7,105 nt of DNA from Campylobacterota bacterium. Its GTDB lineage: Bacteria > Campylobacterota > Campylobacteria > Campylobacterales > Sulfurovaceae. The stretch lies in the NCBI GenBank assembly GCA_013153825.1, contig JAADDP010000026.1, forward strand, positions 1 to 7,105, in the 5' to 3' direction. Positions 1-6,893 of the stretch are shown in pieces. Position 1 is the first letter of the stretch, and each line of letters starts with the position of its first letter. Position numbers and translations under genes: made by a program. The notes beneath the pieces were generated by a model. The model did no database searches and had not been told where the DNA came from. It saw only the letters and a program-made list of their open reading frames with translations.

Positions 1-2
1 GT

Positions 3-2234
3 GTAGAGTTGAGCAGGGTGTTGAAAGAATCTCTCAGATATGCCAAAGAGCATAGGCATGAGTATCTCACAATAGAGCATATATTCTTATCCATTCTAAA
101 TAGTGAAGAGGGCAAAGATATACTCTTAGCTATTGGGGGAAATATCGACTATATGAGACAGCTCACAGTAACATATTTAAAGAGTAACATACCTGTACTT
201 GAGATAAATGAGAATGGTGAGGTTGATGAGCCATATGAGACGGTTGCCATATCTCAAGTTATGAATAATATGATGATGCACATCACAACTTCAGGAAAGA
301 ATGAGGCTAGAGTAGGGGATATGTTGGCATCTATATTATCGCAGGATAAGAGCTACGCCTATAAGATTATGAGAGCTGAGGGGATTGATAGATTAGATAT
401 ATTGGAGGTTATATCCCACTTAGAGCCTATGGATAGGAGAGAGGATAGCTCTCTTGGCGATGATGGAGATTATAGGGATGACTCTAATGAGGAGGATGAG
501 GAGTTTCCAAATCTGACGGCATATACAGTTGAGCTTGTATCTCTCGCAAATAGTGGAAAGGTTGACCCCGTAATTGGAAGGGAGAGTGAGATAGATAGAG
601 TTATGCAGACTCTCTGTAGAAGAAAGAAGAATAACCCCCTACTTGTTGGAGAGCCTGGTGTTGGAAAGACTGCAATTGCAGAGGGGCTAGCTCTTAAGAT
701 ATCTAAGGGTGATGTTCCAAATATTCTAAAAGGGAGTAGGATTTTTGCACTAGATTTGGGGACAATGATATCTGGGACAAAATATAGAGGAGATTTTGAG
801 AAGAGGCTAAAGGGTGTATTGGGTGAGCTTAAGAGTCTAGATGATTCAATCCTCTTTATTGATGAGATACACACTCTAGTTGGAGCAGGAGCTACAAGTG
901 GTGGGAGTATGGATGCAGCCAATCTATTAAAACCTGCTCTAGCCAGAGGTGAATTGAAGTGTATAGGTGCTACAACATATAGTGAGTTTAGAAACCATCT
1001 AGATAAGGATAAGGCTCTCTCTAGAAGATTTTCAAAGATAGATATCGAGGAGCCATCTATAGAGAATACGAAGATGATACTTGATGGTGTTAAGGATAAG
1101 TATGAGGAGTACCATGAGATATACTTCTTAGATGAGGCTATAGAGAGTGCCATTGAGCTTAGTGTTAAGTATCTTCACGATAGATATCTACCAGATAAGG
1201 CTATGGATATCATTGATGAGGTTGGGGCAAACTTTATGTTGAGGGGTAAAAAAGGGGTTATGGTTACAAGTAGAGATATTCAGGAGAGTGTAGCCAGAAT
1301 GTTAAAACTCCCATCAACCGTCATATCTATAGATAATAGAGAGAGGTTGATGACCCTAGCAGATGATATTAAGGGGAAAATTGTTGGACAGGATAGTGCT
1401 GTCGATGCCGTTGTTAAGGCGATAAAACGGTCATATGCAGGTCTGAATAGGGAGAATAGACCGATAGGCTCATTTCTATTTATAGGTCCAACTGGAGTTG
1501 GAAAGACAGCATTGAGTGAGGAGTTGGCAAATGGTATGGGTATCAACTTCGAGAGGATAGATATGAGTGAGTATATGGAGAAGCACTCCTTAAGCCGTCT
1601 AATAGGTGCTCCACCAGGTTATGTTGGGTATGAGCAGGGTGGACTATTGACGGAGATGATTAGAAAAAATCCACATACGGTTCTACTCCTAGATGAGATA
1701 GAGAAGGCTCATCCAGATATTATGAATATTCTACTTCAAGTTATGGATGGGGCGAAACTTACAGATAATAATGGGGTAGTAAGCGACTTCAAGAATGTGA
1801 TTTTAATAATGACCTCCAATCTCGGTACTAAAGAGGCAAATGTTATGGGCTTTACAAAGGATGAGACCAGTAGGAGTGATAATGCACTTAAGGATTTCTT
1901 CTCGCCAGAGTTTAGAAATAGGTTGAGTAGTGTAGTTGAGTTCAACCACCTAACCCTAGATATGGTTATTAAGATTGTAGATATTGAGATAGAGAAGCTC
2001 AATAGGCAGATGAAGTCAAAAAGTATATATATAGAACTTGATGATGAGGCTAAAGAGTTTATCGCTAAGAGTGGGTATAGTAGAGAGTATGGTGCTAGAG
2101 AGATAGCTAGAGTTATAGACCAAGAGGTTAAAGAGCCATTGACAGATGAGATACTGTTTGGAAGGCTATCAAAGGGTGGATTTGTAGAGTTTACCCTTGG
2201 AGAGGAGAAGTTGAATTTTGGCATCAATATTTGA
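3..2234 (+). CDS. clpA: ATP-dependent Clp protease, AAA+ unfoldase subunit ClpA (5' end cut by window edge)
   Basis: ClpA is the cytoplasmic hexameric unfoldase that feeds substrates to ClpP; with ClpS it degrades N-degron proteins. Residues numbered from the in-frame TTG at 9: a ClpA-type N-domain (about 1-140, with AKEHRHEYLTIEH near the start), an acidic linker (about 142-166), D1 with Walker A GEPGVGKT (214-221), pore Tyr259 in KYRGDFE and Walker B Asp285-Glu286, and D2 with Walker A GPTGVGKT (493-500), pore loop GYVG (537-540) and Walker B Asp562-Glu563. MGF (613-615) sits where E. coli ClpA has its ClpP-binding IGL loop. No ClpB-type middle coiled coil separates D1 and D2, which favours ClpA over ClpB. 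The frame is open to the edge (GTA GAG TTG), and by memory-based alignment E. coli ClpA begins a few residues earlier, so the true start is probably just outside the window and TTG 9 is only the first start codon visible. The 3' end overlaps aat by 17 nt. Confidence 0.96.
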   Translation, partial: VELSRVLKESLRYAKEHRHEYLTIEHIFLSILNSEEGKDILLAIGGNIDYMRQLTVTYLKSNIPVLEINENGEVDEPYETVAISQVMNNMMMHITTSGKNEARVGDMLASILSQDKSYAYKIMRAEGIDRLDILEVISHLEPMDRREDSSLGDDGDYRDDSNEEDEEFPNLTAYTVELVSLANSGKVDPVIGRESEIDRVMQTLCRRKKNNPLLVGEPGVGKTAIAEGLALKISKGDVPNILKGSRIFALDLGTMISGTKYRGDFEKRLKGVLGELKSLDDSILFIDEIHTLVGAGATSGGSMDAANLLKPALARGELKCIGATTYSEFRNHLDKDKALSRRFSKIDIEEPSIENTKMILDGVKDKYEEYHEIYFLDEAIESAIELSVKYLHDRYLPDKAMDIIDEVGANFMLRGKKGVMVTSRDIQESVARMLKLPSTVISIDNRERLMTLADDIKGKIVGQDSAVDAVVKAIKRSYAGLNRENRPIGSFLFIGPTGVGKTALSEELANGMGINFERIDMSEYMEKHSLSRLIGAPPGYVGYEQGGLLTEMIRKNPHTVLLLDEIEKAHPDIMNILLQVMDGAKLTDNNGVVSDFKNVILIMTSNLGTKEANVMGFTKDETSRSDNALKDFFSPEFRNRLSSVVEFNHLTLDMVIKIVDIEIEKLNRQMKSKSIYIELDDEAKEFIAKSGYSREYGAREIARVIDQEVKEPLTDEILFGRLSKGGFVEFTLGEEKLNFGINI
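2199..2207 (+). promoter_or_regulatory. Ribosome-binding site of aat inside clpA
   Basis: GGAGAGGAG is an unusually long purine Shine-Dalgarno match ending 10 nt before TTG 2218. It lies in the last codons of clpA (Gly-Glu-Glu-Lys) and decides the non-ATG start of aat. Confidence 0.7.
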
Positions 2235-2955
2235 TGATGACTACTTTATAACAGAGATAGGTGTTGCCCACATATTTCCAGATGCGAGGAGAGCTAGTGA
2301 TGAGGGGTTGATGGCATATGGTGGAGATTTAGACCCAAATAGGATACTGAAAGCCTATAGGAGTGGAATATTTCCATGGTTTAATAGTGGAGACCCAATA
2401 TTGTGGTGGTCTCCGAACCCTAGACTTCTGCTATATCCAGATGAGTTTAAGGCTAGTAAATCTTTGAGAAGAGTCATTAGAAATCGAGGCTTTGAGATAA
2501 AGTTTGATAGTGACTTTAGGAGTGTTATAGACTACTGTAGTAGAGTTCCTCGGAGAGGACAGAAGGGGACGTGGCTCACGGAGGAGATGAAGATGAGCTA
2601 TATGGAACTCTATAAGATGGGATTTGCCCACTCTGTGGAGACCTACCTAAATGGTGAGCTTGTTGGGGGCTTTTACGGTGTAGCCATAGGTAGGGCATTC
2701 TTTGGAGAGTCGATGTTCTCTCTAGTTAGTGACGCTTCAAAGGTTGCCCTCAAGGGGCTATGTGATATATTTATAGAGAGGGGCTATAGATTTATAGATT
2801 GCCAAGTGCCGACCGACCATTTAAAGAGTTTAGGTGCTAGGCTTGTAGATAGAGATATATTCTTGGACCAGCTTGAGGAGGCTCTAGATGAGCCTACAGA
2901 TTTAGGCTCCTGGGAGGGGTGGAGTATAGAGCTAAATGGTGACTATAAGCGGTAA
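2218..2955 (+). CDS. aat: Leucyl/phenylalanyl-tRNA--protein transferase
   Basis: Aat transfers Leu or Phe from aminoacyl-tRNA to proteins with N-terminal Arg or Lys, creating degrons read by ClpS-ClpAP in the cytoplasm. The 245-residue protein is close to the family length and carries the signature GIFPWF (50-55) followed by DPILWWSPNPR (59-69), GESMFS (163-168) and DCQVPTDHLKSLGA from residue 194. Glu164 and Gln196 align with the catalytic Glu156 and Gln188 of the E. coli enzyme. The start is TTG, chosen because a GGAGAGGAG ribosome-binding site (2199-2207) precedes it by 10 nt inside clpA and because the reading from there matches the family N-terminus (FPDARRASDEGLMAYGGDL). The 17-nt overlap with clpA implies one mRNA and translational coupling. 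No promoter of its own is seen. Confidence 0.95.
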   Translation: MASIFDDDYFITEIGVAHIFPDARRASDEGLMAYGGDLDPNRILKAYRSGIFPWFNSGDPILWWSPNPRLLLYPDEFKASKSLRRVIRNRGFEIKFDSDFRSVIDYCSRVPRRGQKGTWLTEEMKMSYMELYKMGFAHSVETYLNGELVGGFYGVAIGRAFFGESMFSLVSDASKVALKGLCDIFIERGYRFIDCQVPTDHLKSLGARLVDRDIFLDQLEEALDEPTDLGSWEGWSIELNGDYKR

Positions 2956-2960
2956 CAAAG

Positions 2961-2993
2961 TTGCTATCTAGTAATATTTTGTTAAATTATACT
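2961..2993 (+). promoter_or_regulatory. Candidate sigma-70 promoter of the cytochrome c peroxidase gene
   Basis: A -10-like TATACT (2988-2993) lies in a T-rich stretch, which is how vegetative promoters commonly look in Campylobacterota, where the -35 box is weak or absent. TTGCTA (2961-2966) is a poor -35 candidate because the spacer would be 21 bp. Transcription would begin near 3000, leaving a leader of about 16 nt that contains GGATGGA (3004-3010) before ATG 3016. The -10 also overlaps an imperfect dyad (TAGTAATAT 2969-2977 against ATTATACTA 2986-2994). Confidence 0.45.
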
Positions 2994-3015
2994 AAATTTT
3001 TATGGATGGATATTG

Positions 3016-4029
3016 ATGAAAATAGCAGGTTTAACACTTATTTTAACACTTAGTGGAGTTCTGTCGGCATCTATGGTTGATGAGGCTAAAAAGGCTGGAT
3101 TTAAACCGATACCGACAGATGAGAAGGAGCTATTAAAGCTGATAGATAATAGAGAAAATCCTCTAAATAGTGCAAAAATTGAGCTTGGAAAGAGGCTATA
3201 TTTTGAGCCTAGACTCTCAAAAAGTAATCTAATCTCATGTAACACATGCCACAATTTGGCTACAGGTGGTATTGATGGTGTTGAGAGTGCAGTTGGAGAT
3301 GGTTGGACAACAAATCCCCACCACTTAAATTCACCAACTGTATACAATGCTGTCTTTATGGATAGGCAGTTCTGGGATGGTAGAGCAGATAATCTAGAGG
3401 CTCAAGCTCAAGGACCTCTACAGGCTAAACCAGAGATGGCAATCTCAAAGGAGATGGCAGTTGAGAGGATATCATCTATGGATGGTTATAGAGATGAGTT
3501 TAAGATGGCATTTGGAGATGATAATATAACATTTAAGAGGATTGCAGATGCTATTGGTGCATTTGAGAGGACTCTAGTTACACCATCAAGATTTGATAAG
3601 TTTCTAGCTGGGGATGAGCAGATGTTAAATAATGAGGAGAAGAGAGGGTTGAAGGTATTCATCTCAAAAGGGTGTAGCTCATGCCATAATGGCGTTGGAG
3701 TTGGGGGTTCTATGCAGAAGTTTCCCCTGCTAAAGCCATATAAGTACGCTTCTGTAGGAGATTTCAAAGGTGATAAGAGTGGTATGGTTAAGACTCCAAC
3801 ATTGAGAAATATATTAAGGACGGCTCCATATTTCCATAATGGTGCAGTTTGGGATATTAGAGAGGCTGTAGAGATTATGGGTGAGACTCAACTTGGAGTT
3901 AAGTTGAGCAGAGAGGAGGTTGATAGTATCGTTAAGTTCTTTGAGGCACTCGATGGTGAGCTTCCAGATGTAATCTACCCTAAGCTACCTGCAGTTACAA
4001 TCAAGACACCTAAACCAGATATAGACTAG
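3016..4029 (+). CDS. ccp: Di-heme cytochrome c peroxidase, exported, with Asp at the usual distal His ligand position
   Basis: This periplasmic enzyme family reduces H2O2 to water with electrons from small c-type cytochromes. The 337-residue protein starts with a Sec signal peptide (MKIAGLTLILTLSGVLSA, likely cleaved after LSA) and has two heme c motifs: CNTCH (75-79, peroxidatic heme) and CSSCH (220-224, electron-transfer heme). Trp120 in FWDGR, Gln130 and Glu140 align with the inter-heme Trp94 and the active-site Gln104/Glu114 of the Pseudomonas aeruginosa enzyme, and Met288 in IMGETQLG aligns with the Met275 ligand. The position of distal ligand His71 (VGHGW in Pseudomonas) is Asp95 (VGDGW, codon GAT at 3298-3300). 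ATG 3016 is preferred to the adjacent TTG 3013 because GGATGGA (3004-3010) precedes it by 5 nt. The gene stands alone between its own promoter region and a terminator. MauG seems less likely because the CCP core motifs are intact. Confidence 0.93.
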   Translation: MKIAGLTLILTLSGVLSASMVDEAKKAGFKPIPTDEKELLKLIDNRENPLNSAKIELGKRLYFEPRLSKSNLISCNTCHNLATGGIDGVESAVGDGWTTNPHHLNSPTVYNAVFMDRQFWDGRADNLEAQAQGPLQAKPEMAISKEMAVERISSMDGYRDEFKMAFGDDNITFKRIADAIGAFERTLVTPSRFDKFLAGDEQMLNNEEKRGLKVFISKGCSSCHNGVGVGGSMQKFPLLKPYKYASVGDFKGDKSGMVKTPTLRNILRTAPYFHNGAVWDIREAVEIMGETQLGVKLSREEVDSIVKFFEALDGELPDVIYPKLPAVTIKTPKPDID

Positions 4030-4047
4030 CCACCACTTTAGGCTAAG

Positions 4048-4071
4048 GTTACTCCTCTAATAGGGGGTAAC
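4048..4071 (+). terminator. Likely terminator hairpin of the peroxidase gene
   Basis: GTTACTCCT (4048-4056) pairs with GGGGGTAAC (4063-4071) around a 6-nt loop: 9 base pairs in plus-strand RNA, two of them G-U. In minus-strand RNA the same two positions are C-A mismatches, so the hairpin favours plus-strand transcription. It is followed by TATAAATTT, only a weak U-run. A smaller stem, TAGCC (4027-4031) with GGCTA (4041-4045), precedes it. The hairpin overlaps the last codons of the convergent gene, whose stop codon (4057-4059) falls in the loop. Confidence 0.5.
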
Positions 4072-4473
4072 TATAAATTTAGCTTCAACTATTCTATTTG
4101 ACTGCTTATATACAATCTCATCATTAAGATATATATTAAAGTTTAATGGTGTATCCCTGAGAATTCTTAAAAAATTATCTAGATATTTTTTTGGAAATAG
4201 CACCCTAACCTCATATTTACTATTGGGAATTGAGACCACATTGACATTTATATTCTTAACCTCACTGAAGTAGCCTCTCATCTCCTCCTTAAATAGCTCG
4301 GTATGAAAACTTTTTGCATCGGACGGTATCTCCCTCCTATCTAAATCCTCTAGAGATTTCATCTTTATATGGTATATATCCCTATTTTTTGTATACTCAA
4401 GGTAGTTTGGAACGACCCAAAGAGCTATTACAACGGCAGTTAGTAGGTATAAAATTTTAACTATTAGTTTCAT
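4057..4473 (-). CDS. Small bitopic membrane protein, GspM/PilO-like architecture (hypothetical)
   Basis: I do not recognise a named family from the sequence alone. The 138 residues comprise a short basic N-terminus, one membrane segment (about 6-22), a charged helical stretch likely to form a coiled coil (about 25-75), and a C-terminal beta-alpha-beta-beta region (about 75-138) with the pattern YEVRVLFPKKYLDNFLRIL followed by beta strands. This N-in, single-span, coiled-coil plus ferredoxin-like layout is that of GspM and PilO, which pair with GspL/PilN in type II secretion and type IV pilus platforms. It starts 9 nt after the stop of a GspL-like gene, the usual gspL-gspM order, which is the main support. 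The start ATG has an AGAGGTGAT ribosome-binding site that overlaps the upstream stop codon, implying translational coupling. Function in DNA uptake, pilus or secretion is inference. Confidence 0.55.
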   Translation of the reverse strand: MKLIVKILYLLTAVVIALWVVPNYLEYTKNRDIYHIKMKSLEDLDRREIPSDAKSFHTELFKEEMRGYFSEVKNINVNVVSIPNSKYEVRVLFPKKYLDNFLRILRDTPLNFNIYLNDEIVYKQSNRIVEAKFIVTPY

Positions 4474-4482
4474 ATCACCTCT

Positions 4483-5718
4483 CTACTTTGAACTAAATGT
4501 GAATATTGAGCTGAAGCCATTTCCAGTCTTAATGGTAAATAGCCCATCTGGATATAACCTCTTAAGATTAGCCTCCAACTTGGGAATTCCCCAAGCCTCA
4601 CCCTCTATATATATACTCTTTAGACTCAACATCAACTTTCTAATCTCCCCACTACCATCAACTGCATTGAATATACTCTTAGTAGCTTCTGATAGTTCAG
4701 AACTTCTTTTAACTGCAGATATCTGGGTTGATATACGATCAATCTTAGATATATATCCCCTATTTTGATATAGATAGAATGTACCGATTATAGCCACAAT
4801 AAATAGGGGTAGAATTGAAGCTAATATTGATAGTTTCATATCATCCTCTTTTGAGCTTTTAAATATGGATTTAATCTCACTTAGTAAGCCATCCTCATCA
4901 CGACCCAAGCTCCTACCATCTGCTCCATCTATACTCTGCGTTGAGATATACTCCTTCACCCTTATCTCACTATTCTCACCACCTATAGATATCCTTCTAA
5001 AATCTGGTATGTAGTTCTTCTCTGCAATCTCCTGAGAACTTGCCATCTGGTGTAGAAGTTGGTGGATACTATTCTGTGCTAGGTTGATATCTAGAGATAG
5101 CTCCTCTCTTAGAGATTTTAAAAGTTTTGGGTTCTCCTCCGATACCAATATCTCGATATGGTCTGCAGTATTTGATGATAGCTCATAGTACTTCTCTGTA
5201 CTCTTATCCACCCACATTGCTATCTTCTTCTCACTCAACCCTCTAGTTCCAATAATCCAACACTGCTCAACCCTATCCTTAGTTGTAAACATCATAAATA
5301 GTTTTCTATCGAAGTAGCCAATAAGAAGTATCAACTTATGGCTTAATATAGATTTATACTGCTCATATAGAATTGCAAATGGAGAGAAGTATAGAGATAC
5401 ATCTATATCCTCTGGAAGGTCTCTATCCTGTACGATATAGTTATCTTTAAATATATTTGCTACTAACTTATCACTATCTTCAACCCTCTCATGTGTCAGA
5501 ACCTGCTTTGTAGCTAGAGATATCGATACCACATGGTGGTTTGAGTATTTAGATTTTAGCTCCTCTATTTTGGATATGAATCTGCCCTTTTCACTCTCAT
5601 GAAACTGCTCCACACCCTTTGGGATAAACCCCTCTTCTGTCTGGATAGCATAACTTAAGAAGTGGAACTCCCTCTCCTTATAGTGGCTGATTGTCACATA
5701 CTGCTCTCTATTTCTCAT
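4483..5718 (-). CDS. GspL-like (PilM-PilN fusion-like) inner-membrane platform protein, hypothetical
   Basis: The 411-residue protein has a cytoplasmic region (1-293), one membrane segment (about 296-317, LSILASILPLFIVAIIGTFY) and a periplasmic tail (318-411) that begins with a probable coiled coil (about 322-350). Within the cytoplasmic part, KLILLIGYFDRKLFMMF (128-144) resembles a beta-hairpin of actin-like PilM/GspL folds, and the stretch HIEILV...NYIPDF (187-240) resembles the end of those domains; residues 241-293 look like a flexible polar linker. This is the domain order of GspL, or of PilM fused to PilN. The role would be anchoring the assembly ATPase of a secretion, pilus or DNA-uptake machine to the inner membrane. 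ATG 5718 has AGGAG (5724-5728) 5 nt upstream. The following gene is GspM-like. Family assignment rests on architecture and weak motifs, so a structural match should decide it. Met294 may be a second start. Confidence 0.6.
   Translation of the reverse strand: MRNREQYVTISHYKEREFHFLSYAIQTEEGFIPKGVEQFHESEKGRFISKIEELKSKYSNHHVVSISLATKQVLTHERVEDSDKLVANIFKDNYIVQDRDLPEDIDVSLYFSPFAILYEQYKSILSHKLILLIGYFDRKLFMMFTTKDRVEQCWIIGTRGLSEKKIAMWVDKSTEKYYELSSNTADHIEILVSEENPKLLKSLREELSLDINLAQNSIHQLLHQMASSQEIAEKNYIPDFRRISIGGENSEIRVKEYISTQSIDGADGRSLGRDEDGLLSEIKSIFKSSKEDDMKLSILASILPLFIVAIIGTFYLYQNRGYISKIDRISTQISAVKRSSELSEATKSIFNAVDGSGEIRKLMLSLKSIYIEGEAWGIPKLEANLKRLYPDGLFTIKTGNGFSSIFTFSSK
4831..4849 (-). promoter_or_regulatory. 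Possible internal translation start (Met294) in the GspL-like gene
   Basis: Read on the minus strand, AGAGGATGATATGAAACTA places AGAGG 5 nt before the in-frame ATG of Met294, just ahead of the membrane segment. The start region of the next gene is AGAGGTGATATGAAACTA (minus strand, 4482-4465), the same apart from one missing base. Initiation here would give a 118-residue PilN-like protein. Confidence 0.35.
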
Positions 5719-5843
5719 TATATCTCCTAGTATTTACTTAAAATAATATTAAGTTTAAACTTTAATTATGCTTTGGATATAAAATCGTAGAAATATTTTA
5801 TGAGTGATAATCAACCACTTAAAGCCGTGGACTCTTTATAGCA
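5719..5843 (-). promoter_or_regulatory. Intergenic region before the GspL-like gene: weak -10 candidates and a palindrome
   Basis: This 125-bp AT-rich gap follows the recA stop. On the minus strand, CATAAT (5770-5765) and TATTAT (5748-5743) are possible -10 boxes; neither has a good -35. A perfect 12-bp palindrome AAGTTTAAACTT (5751-5762) lies between them and is a possible operator. CCAC/GTGG (5814-5817 and 5827-5830) makes only a 4-bp stem, too weak to call a recA terminator, so read-through from recA is possible. AGGAG (5724-5728) is the ribosome-binding site of the GspL-like gene. Confidence 0.3.
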
Positions 5844-6878
5844 CTAACTCTGGTTACCTATATCCTTACTACTCATAGTTAATGAGTTATCAGATATTAG
5901 CCTCTCCCTAATTTGAGCCTCAATCTCCTCTCTCAACTTATCATCCTCTTTTAACCTACTCTTGGCAATCTCTTTTCCCTGTCCAAACTTACTACCCTTA
6001 TATCCATACCAAGAGCCACTCTTCTCAATAATATCAAACTTAATACCGTAATCTAGTAGTTCACCCTCTTTTGATATACCCTCTCCAAACATGATATCAA
6101 ACTCAGCCTGTCTAAATGGTGGTGCAACCTTATTTTTGATAACTTTGGCTCTGGCTCTATTTCCAATCTGTGAATCGGACTGCTTTAGAGATGCAATTCT
6201 TCTCACATCAATTCTCACAGATGCGTAAAACTTGAGTGCATTCCCACCCGTCGTTGTCTCTGGATTTCCATAAGCCATTGTCCCTATCTTCATTCTAATC
6301 TGATTTATGAAGATTACGGTTGTATTTGTCTTATGCAGAATACCTGTAACCTTTCTGAGAGCCTTACTCATAAGTCTAGCCTGTAGCCCCATCTGCTGTT
6401 CTCCCATCTCCCCCTCAATCTCAGCTTTTGGGGTCAATGCAGCTACAGAGTCGACAACAACAACATCTACGGCTCCAGACCTAGCTAGTGTCTCAAGTAT
6501 ATCTAACGCCTGTTCTCCAAAATCTGGCTGGGATACGAGTAGATTGTCGACATCTACACCTAAATTTCTTGCATAGAATACATCTAGGGCGTGTTCTGCA
6601 TCTATAAAGGCACATATCTTTCCACTCTTCTGGGCAGAGGCGATGACATGTAGAGCTAGTGTGGTCTTCCCTGAACTCTCAGGTCCATATATCTCTATTA
6701 TTCTTCCTACTGGTACGCCTCCAATTCCTAGAGCTATATCTAGACCGATTGAGCCTGTACTTATAGCCTCAATAGGCTCTATCTCCTTATCTCCAAGTCT
6801 AACTAACGAACCTTTTCCGAAATCTTTCTCTATCTGCTTTAGTGCCTTCTCCAACGCCTTTTTTCTATTTGCATCCAT
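5844..6878 (-). CDS. recA: Recombinase RecA
   Basis: RecA forms ATP-dependent filaments on single-stranded DNA and drives homologous pairing, recombinational repair and natural transformation. The 344-residue protein has the N-terminal helix, Walker A GPESSGKT (65-72), the Walker B strand [12 protein letters not shown] (about 137-148), loop L1 around [12 protein letters not shown], loop L2 with NQIRMKIG...[12 protein letters not shown], and the C-terminal [28 protein letters not shown] region. ATG 6878 gives [23 protein letters not shown], matching Campylobacter-type RecA starts. However AAGGA (6898-6894) is 15 nt away from it and exactly 6 nt from an in-frame TTG at 6887, so a three-residue longer start ([10 protein letters not shown]) is a real alternative. 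An ATG further up at 6932 would lie upstream of the likely -10 and is rejected. The tail ([21 protein letters not shown]) lacks the strongly acidic end of E. coli RecA. eno, which follows recA in Campylobacter, is not next to it here. Confidence 0.97.
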   Translation of the reverse strand: MDANRKKALEKALKQIEKDFGKGSLVRLGDKEIEPIEAISTGSIGLDIALGIGGVPVGRIIEIYGPESSGKTTLALHVIASAQKSGKICAFIDAEHALDVFYARNLGVDVDNLLVSQPDFGEQALDILETLARSGAVDVVVVDSVAALTPKAEIEGEMGEQQMGLQARLMSKALRKVTGILHKTNTTVIFINQIRMKIGTMAYGNPETTTGGNALKFYASVRIDVRRIASLKQSDSQIGNRARAKVIKNKVAPPFRQAEFDIMFGEGISKEGELLDYGIKFDIIEKSGSWYGYKGSKFGQGKEIAKSRLKEDDKLREEIEAQIRERLISDNSLTMSSKDIGNQS

Positions 6879-6893
6879 CTTTTGCAAGTGAAG

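Noticed and set aside
470..1153. Long minus-strand open frame (227 codons) inside clpA
   Set aside because: Antisense shadow of clpA: Ser/Leu-rich, no ribosome-binding site or recognisable motif, created by the purine-rich sense strand.
1736..2227. Minus-strand open frame (163 codons) over the clpA 3' end
   Set aside because: Antisense to the conserved D2 domain; low-complexity Leu/Ser composition, no family features.
3082..4029. MauG-type or other non-peroxidase di-heme enzyme
   Set aside because: Despite the lost distal His, the inter-heme Trp, the Gln/Glu pair and the Met ligand follow the cytochrome c peroxidase pattern.
5814..5830. CCAC...GTGG hairpin as recA terminator
   Set aside because: Only four base pairs, 8-9 nt loop and no U-run on the minus strand.
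5800..5841. Tiny plus-strand ORF MSDNQPLKAVDSL in the gap after recA
   Set aside because: It looks like a natural N-terminus, but there is no ribosome-binding site, it is only 13 codons long and runs against both neighbouring genes; probably chance, though it could be a remnant of a lost gene.
5719..5843. tRNA or small RNA gene in the largest gap on the recA side
   Set aside because: No cloverleaf arms, no GTTC-type T-loop and no stable hairpin with U-run.
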